Positions 45,773 through 53,524 of a stretch of DNA of 64,000 bases are shown piece after piece; position 1 is the stretch's first letter, and every line of letters starts with the position of its first letter. The position numbers and the translations under genes were made by a program. This DNA is from Halorubrum distributum JCM 10118 (lineage in GTDB: Archaea > Halobacteriota > Halobacteria > Halobacteriales > Haloferacaceae): NCBI RefSeq assembly GCF_000337335.1, contig NZ_AOJN01000049.1, forward strand, positions 192,071-256,070, in the 5' to 3' direction. The notes beneath the pieces are model-generated. The model was not told the DNA's origin. It did not search any database and worked only from the letters and a program-made list of their open reading frames with translations.

Positions 45773-46288
45773 TCACTCCGCCGAACCCGAGACGACGTCG
45801 ACTGTCGCGTCCGGGTCGTCGGTCTCGGCAACCGCCGCCTCGTGCGCCGCCAGCGCGCGCTCCGCGAGGGCGTCGAGCGCGCCGCCGGCGTCGCCGCCGC
45901 GCTCTCGCGCGCGCTCGCCATCATCCCCGCCTGCGAGGTGGCTCGGACACCCGCAGTCTGAGGCGCCGAACCCGTCGACCGGGCCGGCCGGGAGGCGCTC
46001 GGCGACCGCGCACTCGACGTCGACGCCGACGCTGCGCACGACGCGGTCGATCCGCGCCGCCGGGTGGCCGAGCAGGTAGTCGACGTGCCAGTGTCGGGTG
46101 TCGTTATCCCCGCGGGCGGTCCGCCGGTGTCTGTCGACCCGCGAGAACCCTCCTGCGCCGAGCGCGCTCCCCGTGTACGCGTACGCGCCGGCCGGGAGGC
46201 TATGCTCGCCGAGCGCGCCCGCCGACACCGTCGCGTCGTCCGCGAGGGCGACGACGAGCGTGTAGCTGCCCCCAGCGGCGTCGCTCAT
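45773..46288 (-). CDS. DUF123 (GIY-YIG-like) family protein
   Basis: 171 residues. GSYTLVVAL, LPAGAYAYTGSALG and RHRRTARGDNDTRHWHVDYLL are hallmarks of DUF123, a GIY-YIG-nuclease-related domain sometimes fused to endonuclease III. Here it is stand-alone. A Cys pair, DCGCPSHL, follows, as in the family. ATG 46288 is 37 bases after the stop of the DCC-family gene, probably one transcript. Confidence 0.85.
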   Translation of the reverse strand: MSDAAGGSYTLVVALADDATVSAGALGEHSLPAGAYAYTGSALGAGGFSRVDRHRRTARGDNDTRHWHVDYLLGHPAARIDRVVRSVGVDVECAVAERLPAGPVDGFGASDCGCPSHLAGGDDGERARERGGDAGGALDALAERALAAHEAAVAETDDPDATVDVVSGSAE

Positions 46289-46325
46289 CGGTCGACCACC
46301 GCCGGAGCGGCGTTCGCGACCGCGC

Positions 46326-46769
46326 TCACGACAGCGCGGCCGGCGCCTCGTCGGCGGCCGCCCGGAGCGGTCCGACCAGATCGTTCGCCTCGTCGCCGAG
46401 TCGGTAGGTGTCGTGGAAGTCGGCCGGGTCGCGGTCGCGGCCGGAGAGCGTCCCGACGACGTCCGCGATGCGGTCGTAGTTGTCCCGGACGAGCCCGCCG
46501 ACGATCCCGGGGGTTCCAGCGCGCTCCGCAAGCTCCTCGGCCGCCGACCGGCCGGCGTACACCCGGCGCTTCGCGGGGTCGACGAACACCATCGCGAACG
46601 GCCGGGAGCCGAACTGCGCGTCGAGGAACGGCCCGACGGGGTCGGCCTCCCACGGGACCGCGACGACGCCGTCGAGCCGGCGGAGCGCCACCGCCGCGAC
46701 CGAGCAGTACGGGCAGTCGCCGTCGAAGATCAACACCGGCGCGTCCGCGCCGTCCGGGTCGGTAGGCAT
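46326..46769 (-). CDS. DCC-family (DUF393) thiol-disulfide oxidoreductase-like protein
   Basis: 147 residues. FDGDCPYCS near the N-terminus gives the DxxCxxC motif of the DCC family, a thioredoxin-like group of uncertain function. The C-terminal half is helical. ATG 46769; CTTAAGCC on the minus strand at about 46793-46800 is a TATA-like box 27 bases upstream. First gene of a two-gene unit with DUF123. Confidence 0.85.
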   Translation of the reverse strand: MPTDPDGADAPVLIFDGDCPYCSVAAVALRRLDGVVAVPWEADPVGPFLDAQFGSRPFAMVFVDPAKRRVYAGRSAAEELAERAGTPGIVGGLVRDNYDRIADVVGTLSGRDRDPADFHDTYRLGDEANDLVGPLRAAADEAPAALS

Positions 46770-46868
46770 GTGAGAAGATAGGGTCTCGACCGGCTTAAGC
46801 GGCCGGACGGGCGAACTCGTTCGGGTGAAGCCCGGGCGGCTTCGGGCGCCGCGACGCGTCGAACCCGC

Positions 46869-47153
46869 TCAGTGCGAGTGGCCGAGCGCCTCTTCGAGCG
46901 GCTGCCCGAAGCGCTCCTCGAACAGCTCCGCGGCAGTCTCCTCCATCTCCGCGATGTCCTCGGGCACGTCGCCCTCGCTGTGGTGGACGATGACGTGCGC
47001 CTGCTGGGCCATCGCCTGGACGATCACGTCGGAGACGACGGCGGTCGCGGGCTCGCCCTGCTCGCTGAGCACGTCGACGAGGCCGGCGGGCAGTTCGAAC
47101 GACTCTTCGTCACCGTCGGGGCCGGTGACCGTGTAGGTCTCGGTGTCTCCCAT
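46869..47153 (-). CDS. 94-residue haloarchaeal protein of unknown function
   Basis: MGDTETYTVTGPDGDEES starts a short beta-rich domain. VVSDVIVQAMAQQAHVIVHH forms a helix, and the protein ends EALGHSH. The HH and HSH histidines could bind metal, which is notable beside the zinc transporter genes, but that is speculation. ATG 47153 is preferred to an in-frame ATG at 47177. Confidence 0.6.
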   Translation of the reverse strand: MGDTETYTVTGPDGDEESFELPAGLVDVLSEQGEPATAVVSDVIVQAMAQQAHVIVHHSEGDVPEDIAEMEETAAELFEERFGQPLEEALGHSH

Positions 47154-47249
47154 ACGCGTGGGTCGCGGCCGCGACATAAGGGTCTGTGGAAACCGGACGC
47201 GACCCGCGCACGACCGTCGCTCGCGGGGCGAGAACCGGGTCGGCCGAAC

Positions 47250-48308
47250 TCACCCGTGCGTCGAAATCGCCGTCGCGGCGGAGCCGGAGCCGACGACGCT
47301 CGCGAGGTACACCGCGATGGCCGTGACGACGATCGATCCCCCCGACGGGAGGCCGAACCCGATCGAGACGGCGAAGCCGCCGAGCACCGACAGCTGGCCG
47401 AAGATCACGCCGAGGTACATCGTCTCGCGGAAGCTCCGGGCGACCTGCGAGGCGGCCGCGACGGGGACGACCAACATCGCGGCGACGAGGATGACGCCGA
47501 GCACCTGCATCGCGCCGACGACGACGACCGCGGTCAACACCACGAGCAGGGTGTTGTAGCCGGTGACGTTCAGCTGCGCGACCCGCGCGGCCTGCTCGTC
47601 GAAGGTGATGAAGAGGAGCTGCTTGTACGTCATCGCCACGCCGGCGACGACGATCAAAGAGAGCGCGCCCATCAGCCGCGCGCCCTCCGGCGTGACCACC
47701 GCGAGGTTCCCGAACAGGAATCCCTCGACGTTGACCCCGGTGAGCCCGTCGCCGTAGCTGATGATCAGCGTGCCGACCGCGAAGCTCCCGCTGAGCATGA
47801 TCGCGATGGGCACGTCGCCGTAGGCGTCGGTGTGCTCGGTGAGCCACTGGACCGCGAGCGCGCCGAGGATGCCCACCGCGAGCGCGACGAGCAGCAGCGA
47901 CCCGTTCCACCCGGTCGAGGAGGTGAGGAGGATGCCGACGGCGACGCCGGCGAACGCGGTGTGCGCGAGCGTCTCGCCGATCAGCGCCATCTCGCGGTGG
48001 ACGAGGAAGGAGCCGACGAGCGGGGCGACCACCCCGACGAGCACCCCGACCGCCATCGACTGCCACATGATCGGGTGCCGGAACACGTTCGTGCCGAACG
48101 CGGCGTCCATCGCGCGGCCGAGCGAGCGGAACGCGGCGTAGAGCTCGCTCGCGACCGGGAGGTCCTGCGCCCAGTACAGCAGGAGGAACCCGAGCATGCC
48201 GACCGCGACGACGCCGGTGATCCCGATCCCGACGAGCTCCGCGGTCCGCCGGGGCCCCCGGTCGGGTCGGAGACGCTCCCGGTCGTCAGCAGGCGTTTCC
48301 CCGCTCAT
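47250..48308 (-). CDS. znuB: Zinc/manganese-type ABC permease (ZnuB-like)
   Basis: 352 residues with about nine membrane helices. The motif SFLVHREMALIGETLAHTAFAGVAVG, read as SFLVHREMALIGE then LAHTAFAGV, is typical of the ABC-3 family for zinc, manganese or iron. The N-terminal about 25 residues are polar and Arg-rich. The start codon overlaps the ZnuC stop by one base. It forms the channel of the metal importer. Confidence 0.88.
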   Translation of the reverse strand: MSGETPADDRERLRPDRGPRRTAELVGIGITGVVAVGMLGFLLLYWAQDLPVASELYAAFRSLGRAMDAAFGTNVFRHPIMWQSMAVGVLVGVVAPLVGSFLVHREMALIGETLAHTAFAGVAVGILLTSSTGWNGSLLLVALAVGILGALAVQWLTEHTDAYGDVPIAIMLSGSFAVGTLIISYGDGLTGVNVEGFLFGNLAVVTPEGARLMGALSLIVVAGVAMTYKQLLFITFDEQAARVAQLNVTGYNTLLVVLTAVVVVGAMQVLGVILVAAMLVVPVAAASQVARSFRETMYLGVIFGQLSVLGGFAVSIGFGLPSGGSIVVTAIAVYLASVVGSGSAATAISTHG

Positions 48309-49048
48309 CAGTGGTGGTGGTGGACGACTTGTCCCGTCGTCCCGTACGCCTCGGCGAGGGCGTCGCTCTCGACGAACGACTCGGTGTCTCCGTGGTGGTA
48401 CAGCTCGGTGTTGATACAGGCGATGCGGTCGGCGCGGTCGGTGACGACGCCGATGTCGTGCTCGATGAGGATGACCGTGATCCCCTCGTCGTTGAGGTCG
48501 TCGAGGAGGGCGTAAAAGGCGTCGCGCGACTCGGCGTCGACGCCGACCGTCGGCTCGTCGAGCGCGAGCAGGTCAGCGTCGCTCGCGAGGGCGCGAGCGA
48601 TGTACGCCCGCTGTTTCTGCCCGCCGGATAGCTCCGAGACGAGCCGGTCGGTCAGGTCGCCGATCCCGACCGTCTCGATCGCGTCCGCGACGGCGGCGCG
48701 GTCGGCTTCGGAGAGGCGGCCCCGCCCGGCGTGCGCGAACCGGCCCATGGTGACGCACTCGCGGACGGTGACCGGCATCGCGCCGCCCCGGCTCGTCGCC
48801 TTCTGGGAGACGTAGCCGATCCGCCCGCCGTCGTCGAACTCCTCGATCGGTCGCCCGAACAGCTCGACCGACCCCTCGTCCGCCTCGTGGAGGCCGAGCA
48901 TGAGGTGGAGGAGGGTGGTCTTCCCGGAGCCGTTCGGGCCGACGAGCCCGAGGAAGTCCCCCGCCTCGACGGTGAGGGAGACGTCTCTCACGGCCACGGT
49001 GTCGCCGTAGGCGAACGTCACGCCGTCGAGGTCGACGATTGCGCTCAC
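48308..49048 (-). CDS. znuC: Zinc/manganese-type ABC transporter ATPase (ZnuC-like)
   Basis: 246 residues. Walker A GPNGSGKTT, signature LSGGQKQR, Walker B LLALDEPTVGVD and H-loop LIEHD are intact. The C-terminus ends VHHHH, a possible metal-binding tail in the cytoplasm. A TATA-like GCTAAACG on the minus strand, about 31 bases before ATG 49048, suggests a second promoter inside the operon, in the 103-base gap after znuA. Confidence 0.9.
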   Translation of the reverse strand: MSAIVDLDGVTFAYGDTVAVRDVSLTVEAGDFLGLVGPNGSGKTTLLHLMLGLHEADEGSVELFGRPIEEFDDGGRIGYVSQKATSRGGAMPVTVRECVTMGRFAHAGRGRLSEADRAAVADAIETVGIGDLTDRLVSELSGGQKQRAYIARALASDADLLALDEPTVGVDAESRDAFYALLDDLNDEGITVILIEHDIGVVTDRADRIACINTELYHHGDTESFVESDALAEAYGTTGQVVHHHH

Positions 49049-49151
49049 TGCGTGTCTCCCATCTGGGTCGGCCGCACGTTTAGCTCTTTTAGTCCGGCGG
49101 CGGGGACGCCGTCACCGGACCGCTCGACCGCCGACGCGAGGTCGGATCGGC

Positions 49152-50177
49152 TCACTGCGCGTCGAACGCCCGCTCGAAGGCGGGGACGTTGATCTCGGTC
49201 ATCTGTTCGAGGTAGCCGTACCCGGCGTCGTTCCACTCCCGCGTCGTCCCCCCGGCGGGCGTGACGGGGACTGCTTCGGTGGCGTCGCTGTTCTCGACGA
49301 TCGACTCGGCGAGCCTGGGCGACTGGAAGCGGTCGTACAGCACGACGTCGATCCCCTCCGTGTCGACGAGGTCGATCGTGCCGGCGATCTCCGACTGCGT
49401 CGGCTCGTTCTGCGGCGAGACGCCGACCGGCGAGTGGAGCCGGAACCCGTAGCGCGCCTCCAAGTACTGGAAGGAGTTGTGGCCCGCCAACACCGCCACG
49501 TCGCGCGCGGCCTCGTCGGCGATCGCCTCGAACGCGTCGTCGACCGCGCCGAGCTCTTCCGCGTACGCCTCGGCGTTCGCGGCGTACACGTCGGCGTTCT
49601 CCGGGTCCGCCTCGCCCAGCCCCGCGGCGATCGTCTCGACCATCTCGGCCGCGAGGACCGGATCGACCCAGACGTGCGGGTCGTACCGCGTCTCGCTCTC
49701 GCCGTCGTGGGACCCGTTCTCGCCGTCGTGGTCACCGCCTTCCCCGTCGTGGTCGCCGCCTTCGCCGCCGTGACTGTGGTCCCAGTCGAGGAGGTCGTCC
49801 TCCAGCCCGTCGAGCACGTCGACCACGGCGACGGAGTCGTAGTCGGCCTCCAGCGTCGCGGCGAGGTCCTGCGCCCACGCGAACTCCGGGCTGTCGAGGT
49901 AGACGAACGCGTCCGTCGCGGCCACGTCGGCGGCGAGCGTCCCGTCCGGCGTCCACCCGTGGCCGAGCTGCCCCACGTCGACGGGGTCCTCGAAGCTCGC
50001 GCGCTCGCCCGCGACCTCGTTTGCCCAGTCTTTGAGGGTGAAGAAGGCGGCGTAGCCCGAGTCGAACCCCTCGGAGCCGCCGGTGCCCCCGCCCGAGCAT
50101 CCCGCCAGCGACGCCGCCGCCCCCGCGGCCGCGAGGCCCGCGCCGCGCCGCAGCACCGACCGCCGTGAGTGAGTCAT
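49152..50177 (-). CDS. znuA: Zinc/manganese-type ABC substrate-binding lipoprotein (ZnuA-like)
   Basis: 341 residues. The signal has SRRSVLRRGAG (Tat) and a lipobox ending LAGC. The mature protein is a class III metal-binding receptor: YDPHVWVDPVLA holds a His ligand, AGHNSFQYLEARYG a second, and a His/Asp/Gly-rich loop with repeated GGDHDGE lies between about 133 and 160, as in zinc-specific ZnuA. The His-rich loop favours zinc. ATG 50177. An AT-rich inverted repeat lies 32-61 bases upstream. Confidence 0.88.
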   Translation of the reverse strand: MTHSRRSVLRRGAGLAAAGAAASLAGCSGGGTGGSEGFDSGYAAFFTLKDWANEVAGERASFEDPVDVGQLGHGWTPDGTLAADVAATDAFVYLDSPEFAWAQDLAATLEADYDSVAVVDVLDGLEDDLLDWDHSHGGEGGDHDGEGGDHDGENGSHDGESETRYDPHVWVDPVLAAEMVETIAAGLGEADPENADVYAANAEAYAEELGAVDDAFEAIADEAARDVAVLAGHNSFQYLEARYGFRLHSPVGVSPQNEPTQSEIAGTIDLVDTEGIDVVLYDRFQSPRLAESIVENSDATEAVPVTPAGGTTREWNDAGYGYLEQMTEINVPAFERAFDAQ

Positions 50178-50208
50178 ACCGATCCGTACCGTGGATTAAT
50201 AGAAAAAG

Positions 50209-50238
50209 GTTATTATTTCACAAAGTAGAATTAATAAC
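50209..50238. promoter_or_regulatory. AT-rich inverted repeat upstream of znuA, candidate metal-regulator site
   Basis: GTTATTATTT (50209-50218) and AATTAATAAC (50229-50238) are inverted copies with one mismatch in ten and a ten-base spacer. The repeat overlaps the most A/T-rich part of the znuA promoter. Such placement suits a repressor of the DtxR/SirR or similar class acting on metal uptake. No regulator gene is adjacent. Confidence 0.5.
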
Positions 50239-50304
50239 TCACCCGCCGAGCACACGCTCGCTTAACAACACGCCGCGGGCGCTGCGGATCGGAGGCGCCG
50301 CTCG

Positions 50305-50790
50305 TCACTCGGTGAGGTCGACGACGGTCGCGTCCGCGAGCTCGGCGAGCGTCTCGGGGGCGACCGCGAACACCGCGCTCGGCGTCCCGGCCGCGCCGTA
50401 CACCGTGTCGTACCCGGTGAGCGTCGGATCGAAGGCGGTCGGGAGCGCGGCGTCGTGACCGATCGGCGGGACGCCCCCGATGCTCCAGCCGACGACCTCG
50501 CGGATCCGCTCCGGGTCGCCCATCTCGGCTGCGTCGGCGCCGAAGTGCTCGGCGACCGCGTCCAGGTCCAGCCGGTTCGCGCCGCTCGTGATCGCCGCGA
50601 CGAGCGCTCCGTCCCGGTCGCCGCCCGAGAGCGAGACGACGATGGTCGACGCGATGGCGCCGGTCTCGCAGCCGACGGCGTCGGCGGCGGCCGCCGCGGT
50701 CTCCGTGCCACCGTCGAACTCCAGCACGTCGACGTCGACGCCGTACCGTTCCTCCGCCAGCTCCTCGAACTCCGCCGCGCGTGGATGCAT
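50305..50790 (-). CDS. YbaK/EbsC-type aminoacyl-tRNA deacylase-like protein
   Basis: 161 residues. The YbaK fold is recognised by TETAAAAADAVGCETGAIAS, ANRLDLDAVAEHFG, GWSIGGVPPIGH and the closing region. The Lys of the family's (I/V)KS/T motif, needed by characterised YbaK/ProX enzymes, appears to be Ser here (GAIASTIVV). It may have altered activity or bind tRNA without editing. ATG 50790 is preferred to one at 50820. Confidence 0.82.
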   Translation of the reverse strand: MHPRAAEFEELAEERYGVDVDVLEFDGGTETAAAAADAVGCETGAIASTIVVSLSGGDRDGALVAAITSGANRLDLDAVAEHFGADAAEMGDPERIREVVGWSIGGVPPIGHDAALPTAFDPTLTGYDTVYGAAGTPSAVFAVAPETLAELADATVVDLTE

Positions 50791-50878
50791 GCGATCCGAG
50801 CCGCGGCCCGCCGGCATCAACCTCTCGGAGGCGGTGAAACTGCGGCCGCGATTCGGATTAGATCGGGTCCGTGTCGGC

Positions 50879-50932
50879 GTCAGCGGGTCCGGGGCTCGTC
50901 TTTATGCGTCAGCGGGTCCGGAGCTCGTCTTT
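50879..50932. repeat. Tandem duplication at the 3' end of the SBDS gene
   Basis: Two 25-base copies, at 50879-50903 and 50908-50932, differ at one base and repeat every 29 bases. The second copy holds the SBDS stop codon and last codons; the first lies just beyond the stop. As 29 is not a multiple of three, the extra copy is out of frame. Confidence 0.9.
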
Positions 50933-51634
50933 GTCCTTGATCACGCGGGCGTCGCCCTCTCCCGAGGTGACCTCGTTGACGAGGTCGTAGAGGTCGTTCT
51001 GGAGCCCGGCGGGGAATGTGAGCACGCCGACCCACGAGCCGTCGTTCTGCCACTCCTCGCGCTCTAAGTCCCCGAACTCGCGGATCTGCGCCTGCCCGGA
51101 CCCCGCGTAGTCGGCCGGGAGCTGAACCGCCATCGTCACCTCCTCGAATCGGATCGGGATCACGGGGCGGAGCGCGTCAAGCGCGTCGTCGACCTGGTTT
51201 TCCACCGGCTCCATCGGGTCGATTTGGAACCCGGCCTCCTCCAAGGCGCGCTCGATCCGCTCAGGCGGGTGCGGCGAGTCGTCCATCTGCGGGTTCACGG
51301 CGTTGCGCGTGATGGTGGTCACCAGCTGGTTGTGCTTCCGCTCTTGCATCTCCGCGCGCTGCTCGGCGGTGATCTGTATCTCCCCGCGATCGACGACCTC
51401 CGGGATGATTTCGAGCGCGTCCGTGGTGCCGAAGACGGTCTCTAAGTCCTCTTCGGCGGGGCGGTCCCCCCGCGAGGCGTTCTCGAAGACGTCCTCGGCG
51501 GCGATGACCTCCTCGAGGTCCCCCTCGAACTCCCCGCGCTTGATCGCGAGCGCGGCGTCGGGGTCGATCAGGACCTCGAAGCGCTCCCCGTGTGACTCCA
51601 GTCGGGCCGTCACGGCCTCGTCGAGCGATATCAT
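50909..51634 (-). CDS. Ribosome assembly factor SBDS (Sdo1)
   Basis: 241 residues, three-domain SBDS. MISLDEAVTARLESHGERFEV begins domain I; RPAEEDLETVFGTTD, GEIQITAEQR and RKHNQLVTTITRNAVNPQ mark the FYSH-to-domain II region; domain III follows with VIPIRFEEVTMAVQLP. In eukaryotes SBDS releases eIF6 from the large ribosomal subunit; the archaeal protein is thought to act similarly. ATG 51634, with a TATA-like GCTTTTTGCC box about 29 bases upstream. Confidence 0.93.
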   Translation of the reverse strand: MISLDEAVTARLESHGERFEVLIDPDAALAIKRGEFEGDLEEVIAAEDVFENASRGDRPAEEDLETVFGTTDALEIIPEVVDRGEIQITAEQRAEMQERKHNQLVTTITRNAVNPQMDDSPHPPERIERALEEAGFQIDPMEPVENQVDDALDALRPVIPIRFEEVTMAVQLPADYAGSGQAQIREFGDLEREEWQNDGSWVGVLTFPAGLQNDLYDLVNEVTSGEGDARVIKDKDELRTR

Positions 51635-51731
51635 ACCGGACGCTACCACCCCCGCGGGCAAAAAGCCTCCCGCCGCCGGTCGTCGCGTCGAATCGCCGCG
51701 TTCGGCCGTCGCGGTTCCTTGCTCCCGGCGA

Positions 51732-51932
51732 CTACCCGCCTGCCGCCGGTCGCTCGTCGTCCCAGTCCGCACGGCACGGATCCGAACAGAAGTGCCGGTG
51801 GACGACGTCGTCGCCGTCGACCCACGTGACCGTTCGATGTCCGGTCCCCAGCGCCGGCTCGCCGCACGTCGCGCAGCTCGGCGCGGACTCCTCGTCGACG
51901 TCCTCCTCGAGCTCCGAGGTCGGATCCACCAT
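51732..51932 (-). CDS. Small zinc-finger protein
   Basis: 66 residues. An acidic N-terminus is followed by CATCGEPAL, about 20 residues, then HFCSDPC, giving a four-Cys zinc site in the style of small haloarchaeal TRASH/MYM-like fingers. Its function is unknown; such fingers often sense metals or bind nucleic acid. ATG 51932. A 97-base gap separates it from SBDS downstream. Confidence 0.7.
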   Translation of the reverse strand: MVDPTSELEEDVDEESAPSCATCGEPALGTGHRTVTWVDGDDVVHRHFCSDPCRADWDDERPAAGG

Positions 51933-52036
51933 ACCTCCCCGTACGCCCGGGGACACTTGAACCCGCGAAGCCCGGCAGTTCTGGCCACGGCGGTCGCCGC
52001 CGACTCGGGGTCCCCTCGCCCGGCGTCGCCCGCGCG

Positions 52037-53443
52037 CTATCGCCGCGTCCGCGCGTCTCGGTCGGTCGCCTTCAGCGACGGGTGTTTGACGGTTATCTCC
52101 CGGTCCGCGCTCGGGCCGACGACGGTCCGCTCGCGGCCGTCGGGCCAGCGCACGTCCGCGCGCAGCGGGTCCGCGCCCCCGAGCCCGAAGTGCGCGACCG
52201 GCTCCGTCTGGCAGAGGCAGCCGCCGCCCGCGTCGATCGTCCGCCGCTGGACGCCGTCCGCGGTCTCCAAGGTGACGACGGCGCCGCGCGCCGGCGCGCC
52301 GTGGCGCGTCGTCGGGCGCACGCGGAGCCAGCCGGCGTCGGGGGCGTCGGGGTCGCCGTACGCCGTCACCGGCTGCGCGGCGACCTCGCCGTGGACGACG
52401 AGGAGCTCCAGCGCGCCGTCGCCGTCGAGGTCGGCCGCCACCGCGCCGGTGCCGAACCCGTCCGGCTCAGCCGCCGCGCCGAGGTCTGCGGACTCCCACG
52501 TCGGCGGCTTCCCGGGGCGATCCACGCGCTCGAACAGCCGGTTCTCCGCGCCGCAGACGTTGAAGAACAGTTCCTCGCGCCCGTCGTTGTCGAAGTCGGC
52601 GGCGACGACCGTCCGGACCGCGCCGACGTCGCGCAGCGGGTCGGGAGCGACGTCGTCGTAGCCGCCGTCCGGCGAGCAGCGGAGGAGGCGGCTCGGCGCC
52701 GACTCGTTGCCGACCGCGAGCGCGAACGTCCCGCCCTCGTCGACGACCGCGGCGCCGCGCGTGTCGCCGCCGGGGTCGGAGAGGTCGGGCCCGCCGTCGG
52801 TCCGCGCGTAGTGGCCGTCGCGGTTGCTGAACAGCCGGTTCGGTCCCCCTTCGACGCCCGCGAACAGGTCGCCCTCGCGGGAGCGGTACGGGACCGCGAG
52901 CAGCGACCGGCAACCCCCGTCGACCTCCAGCCCGACCGCCTCGGCCATGTCCGTGACTTCGCCGTCGTCGCCGAGTTCGTAGAACGCGAGCGGGGCGGCG
53001 TAGCCCGAGACGGCGACGCCGTAGCGACCGGTCCCCAGCCGGTCGAGCGCGGCGACCGACCGGCCGGCGCGGACGTCGATGCGGTCGGCGTTCACCTCGC
53101 GGGCGAACACGTCGGTCCAGCGGTACCGGTCCGCTTCCAGTCGGCTCAAGAGGAGGTCGGGGTCGCCGCCGTCGACGCCGCGCGCGCAGTTGTGGACGTA
53201 CACCTCCTCGCAGCCGTCGGCGTCGAGGTCGGCCGCGCACACCCCCATCCCGTGGCGCGTCCCGTCGGCGACGATGCCGCAGGCGGTGTCCGAGAAGCGG
53301 CCGTCATTCCGGGCGTACAGCCGGTTCGGCTCGCCGTAGCCGGCGGCGAAGACGAGCGGCCCGTCGCGGCCGGGCGTCACCGCGACGCCGTACCCCCGCA
53401 TCGGGCGCGCGTCGTCGACGAGCGCGGACCGCTCCGTGAACAT
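52037..53443 (-). CDS. FG-GAP/ASPIC-UnbV (CRTAC1-like) repeat protein
   Basis: 468 residues, seven-blade beta-propeller type. Calcium-binding FG-GAP motifs are DLDADGCEE, DFDNDGREE and DLDGDGALE. The C-terminal ASPIC/UnbV domain includes RRTIDAGGGCLCQTEPVAHFGLG in two pieces: RRTIDAGGG and TEPVAHFGLG. No export signal is seen, which is unusual for this family, and the protein begins MFTERSALVDDARPMRGYG. ATG 53443; a TATA-like TTCATATTC lies about 25 bases upstream. Function unknown; possible adhesion or ligand binding. Confidence 0.82.
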   Translation of the reverse strand: MFTERSALVDDARPMRGYGVAVTPGRDGPLVFAAGYGEPNRLYARNDGRFSDTACGIVADGTRHGMGVCAADLDADGCEEVYVHNCARGVDGGDPDLLLSRLEADRYRWTDVFAREVNADRIDVRAGRSVAALDRLGTGRYGVAVSGYAAPLAFYELGDDGEVTDMAEAVGLEVDGGCRSLLAVPYRSREGDLFAGVEGGPNRLFSNRDGHYARTDGGPDLSDPGGDTRGAAVVDEGGTFALAVGNESAPSRLLRCSPDGGYDDVAPDPLRDVGAVRTVVAADFDNDGREELFFNVCGAENRLFERVDRPGKPPTWESADLGAAAEPDGFGTGAVAADLDGDGALELLVVHGEVAAQPVTAYGDPDAPDAGWLRVRPTTRHGAPARGAVVTLETADGVQRRTIDAGGGCLCQTEPVAHFGLGGADPLRADVRWPDGRERTVVGPSADREITVKHPSLKATDRDARTRR

Positions 53444-53524
53444 GGCCGCCCGTCACCGCTCCGAGAATATGAACGCACGGGTTGGATACGGCGACGTCCG
53501 ACCGGGACGAAAGTGACGACCGAG

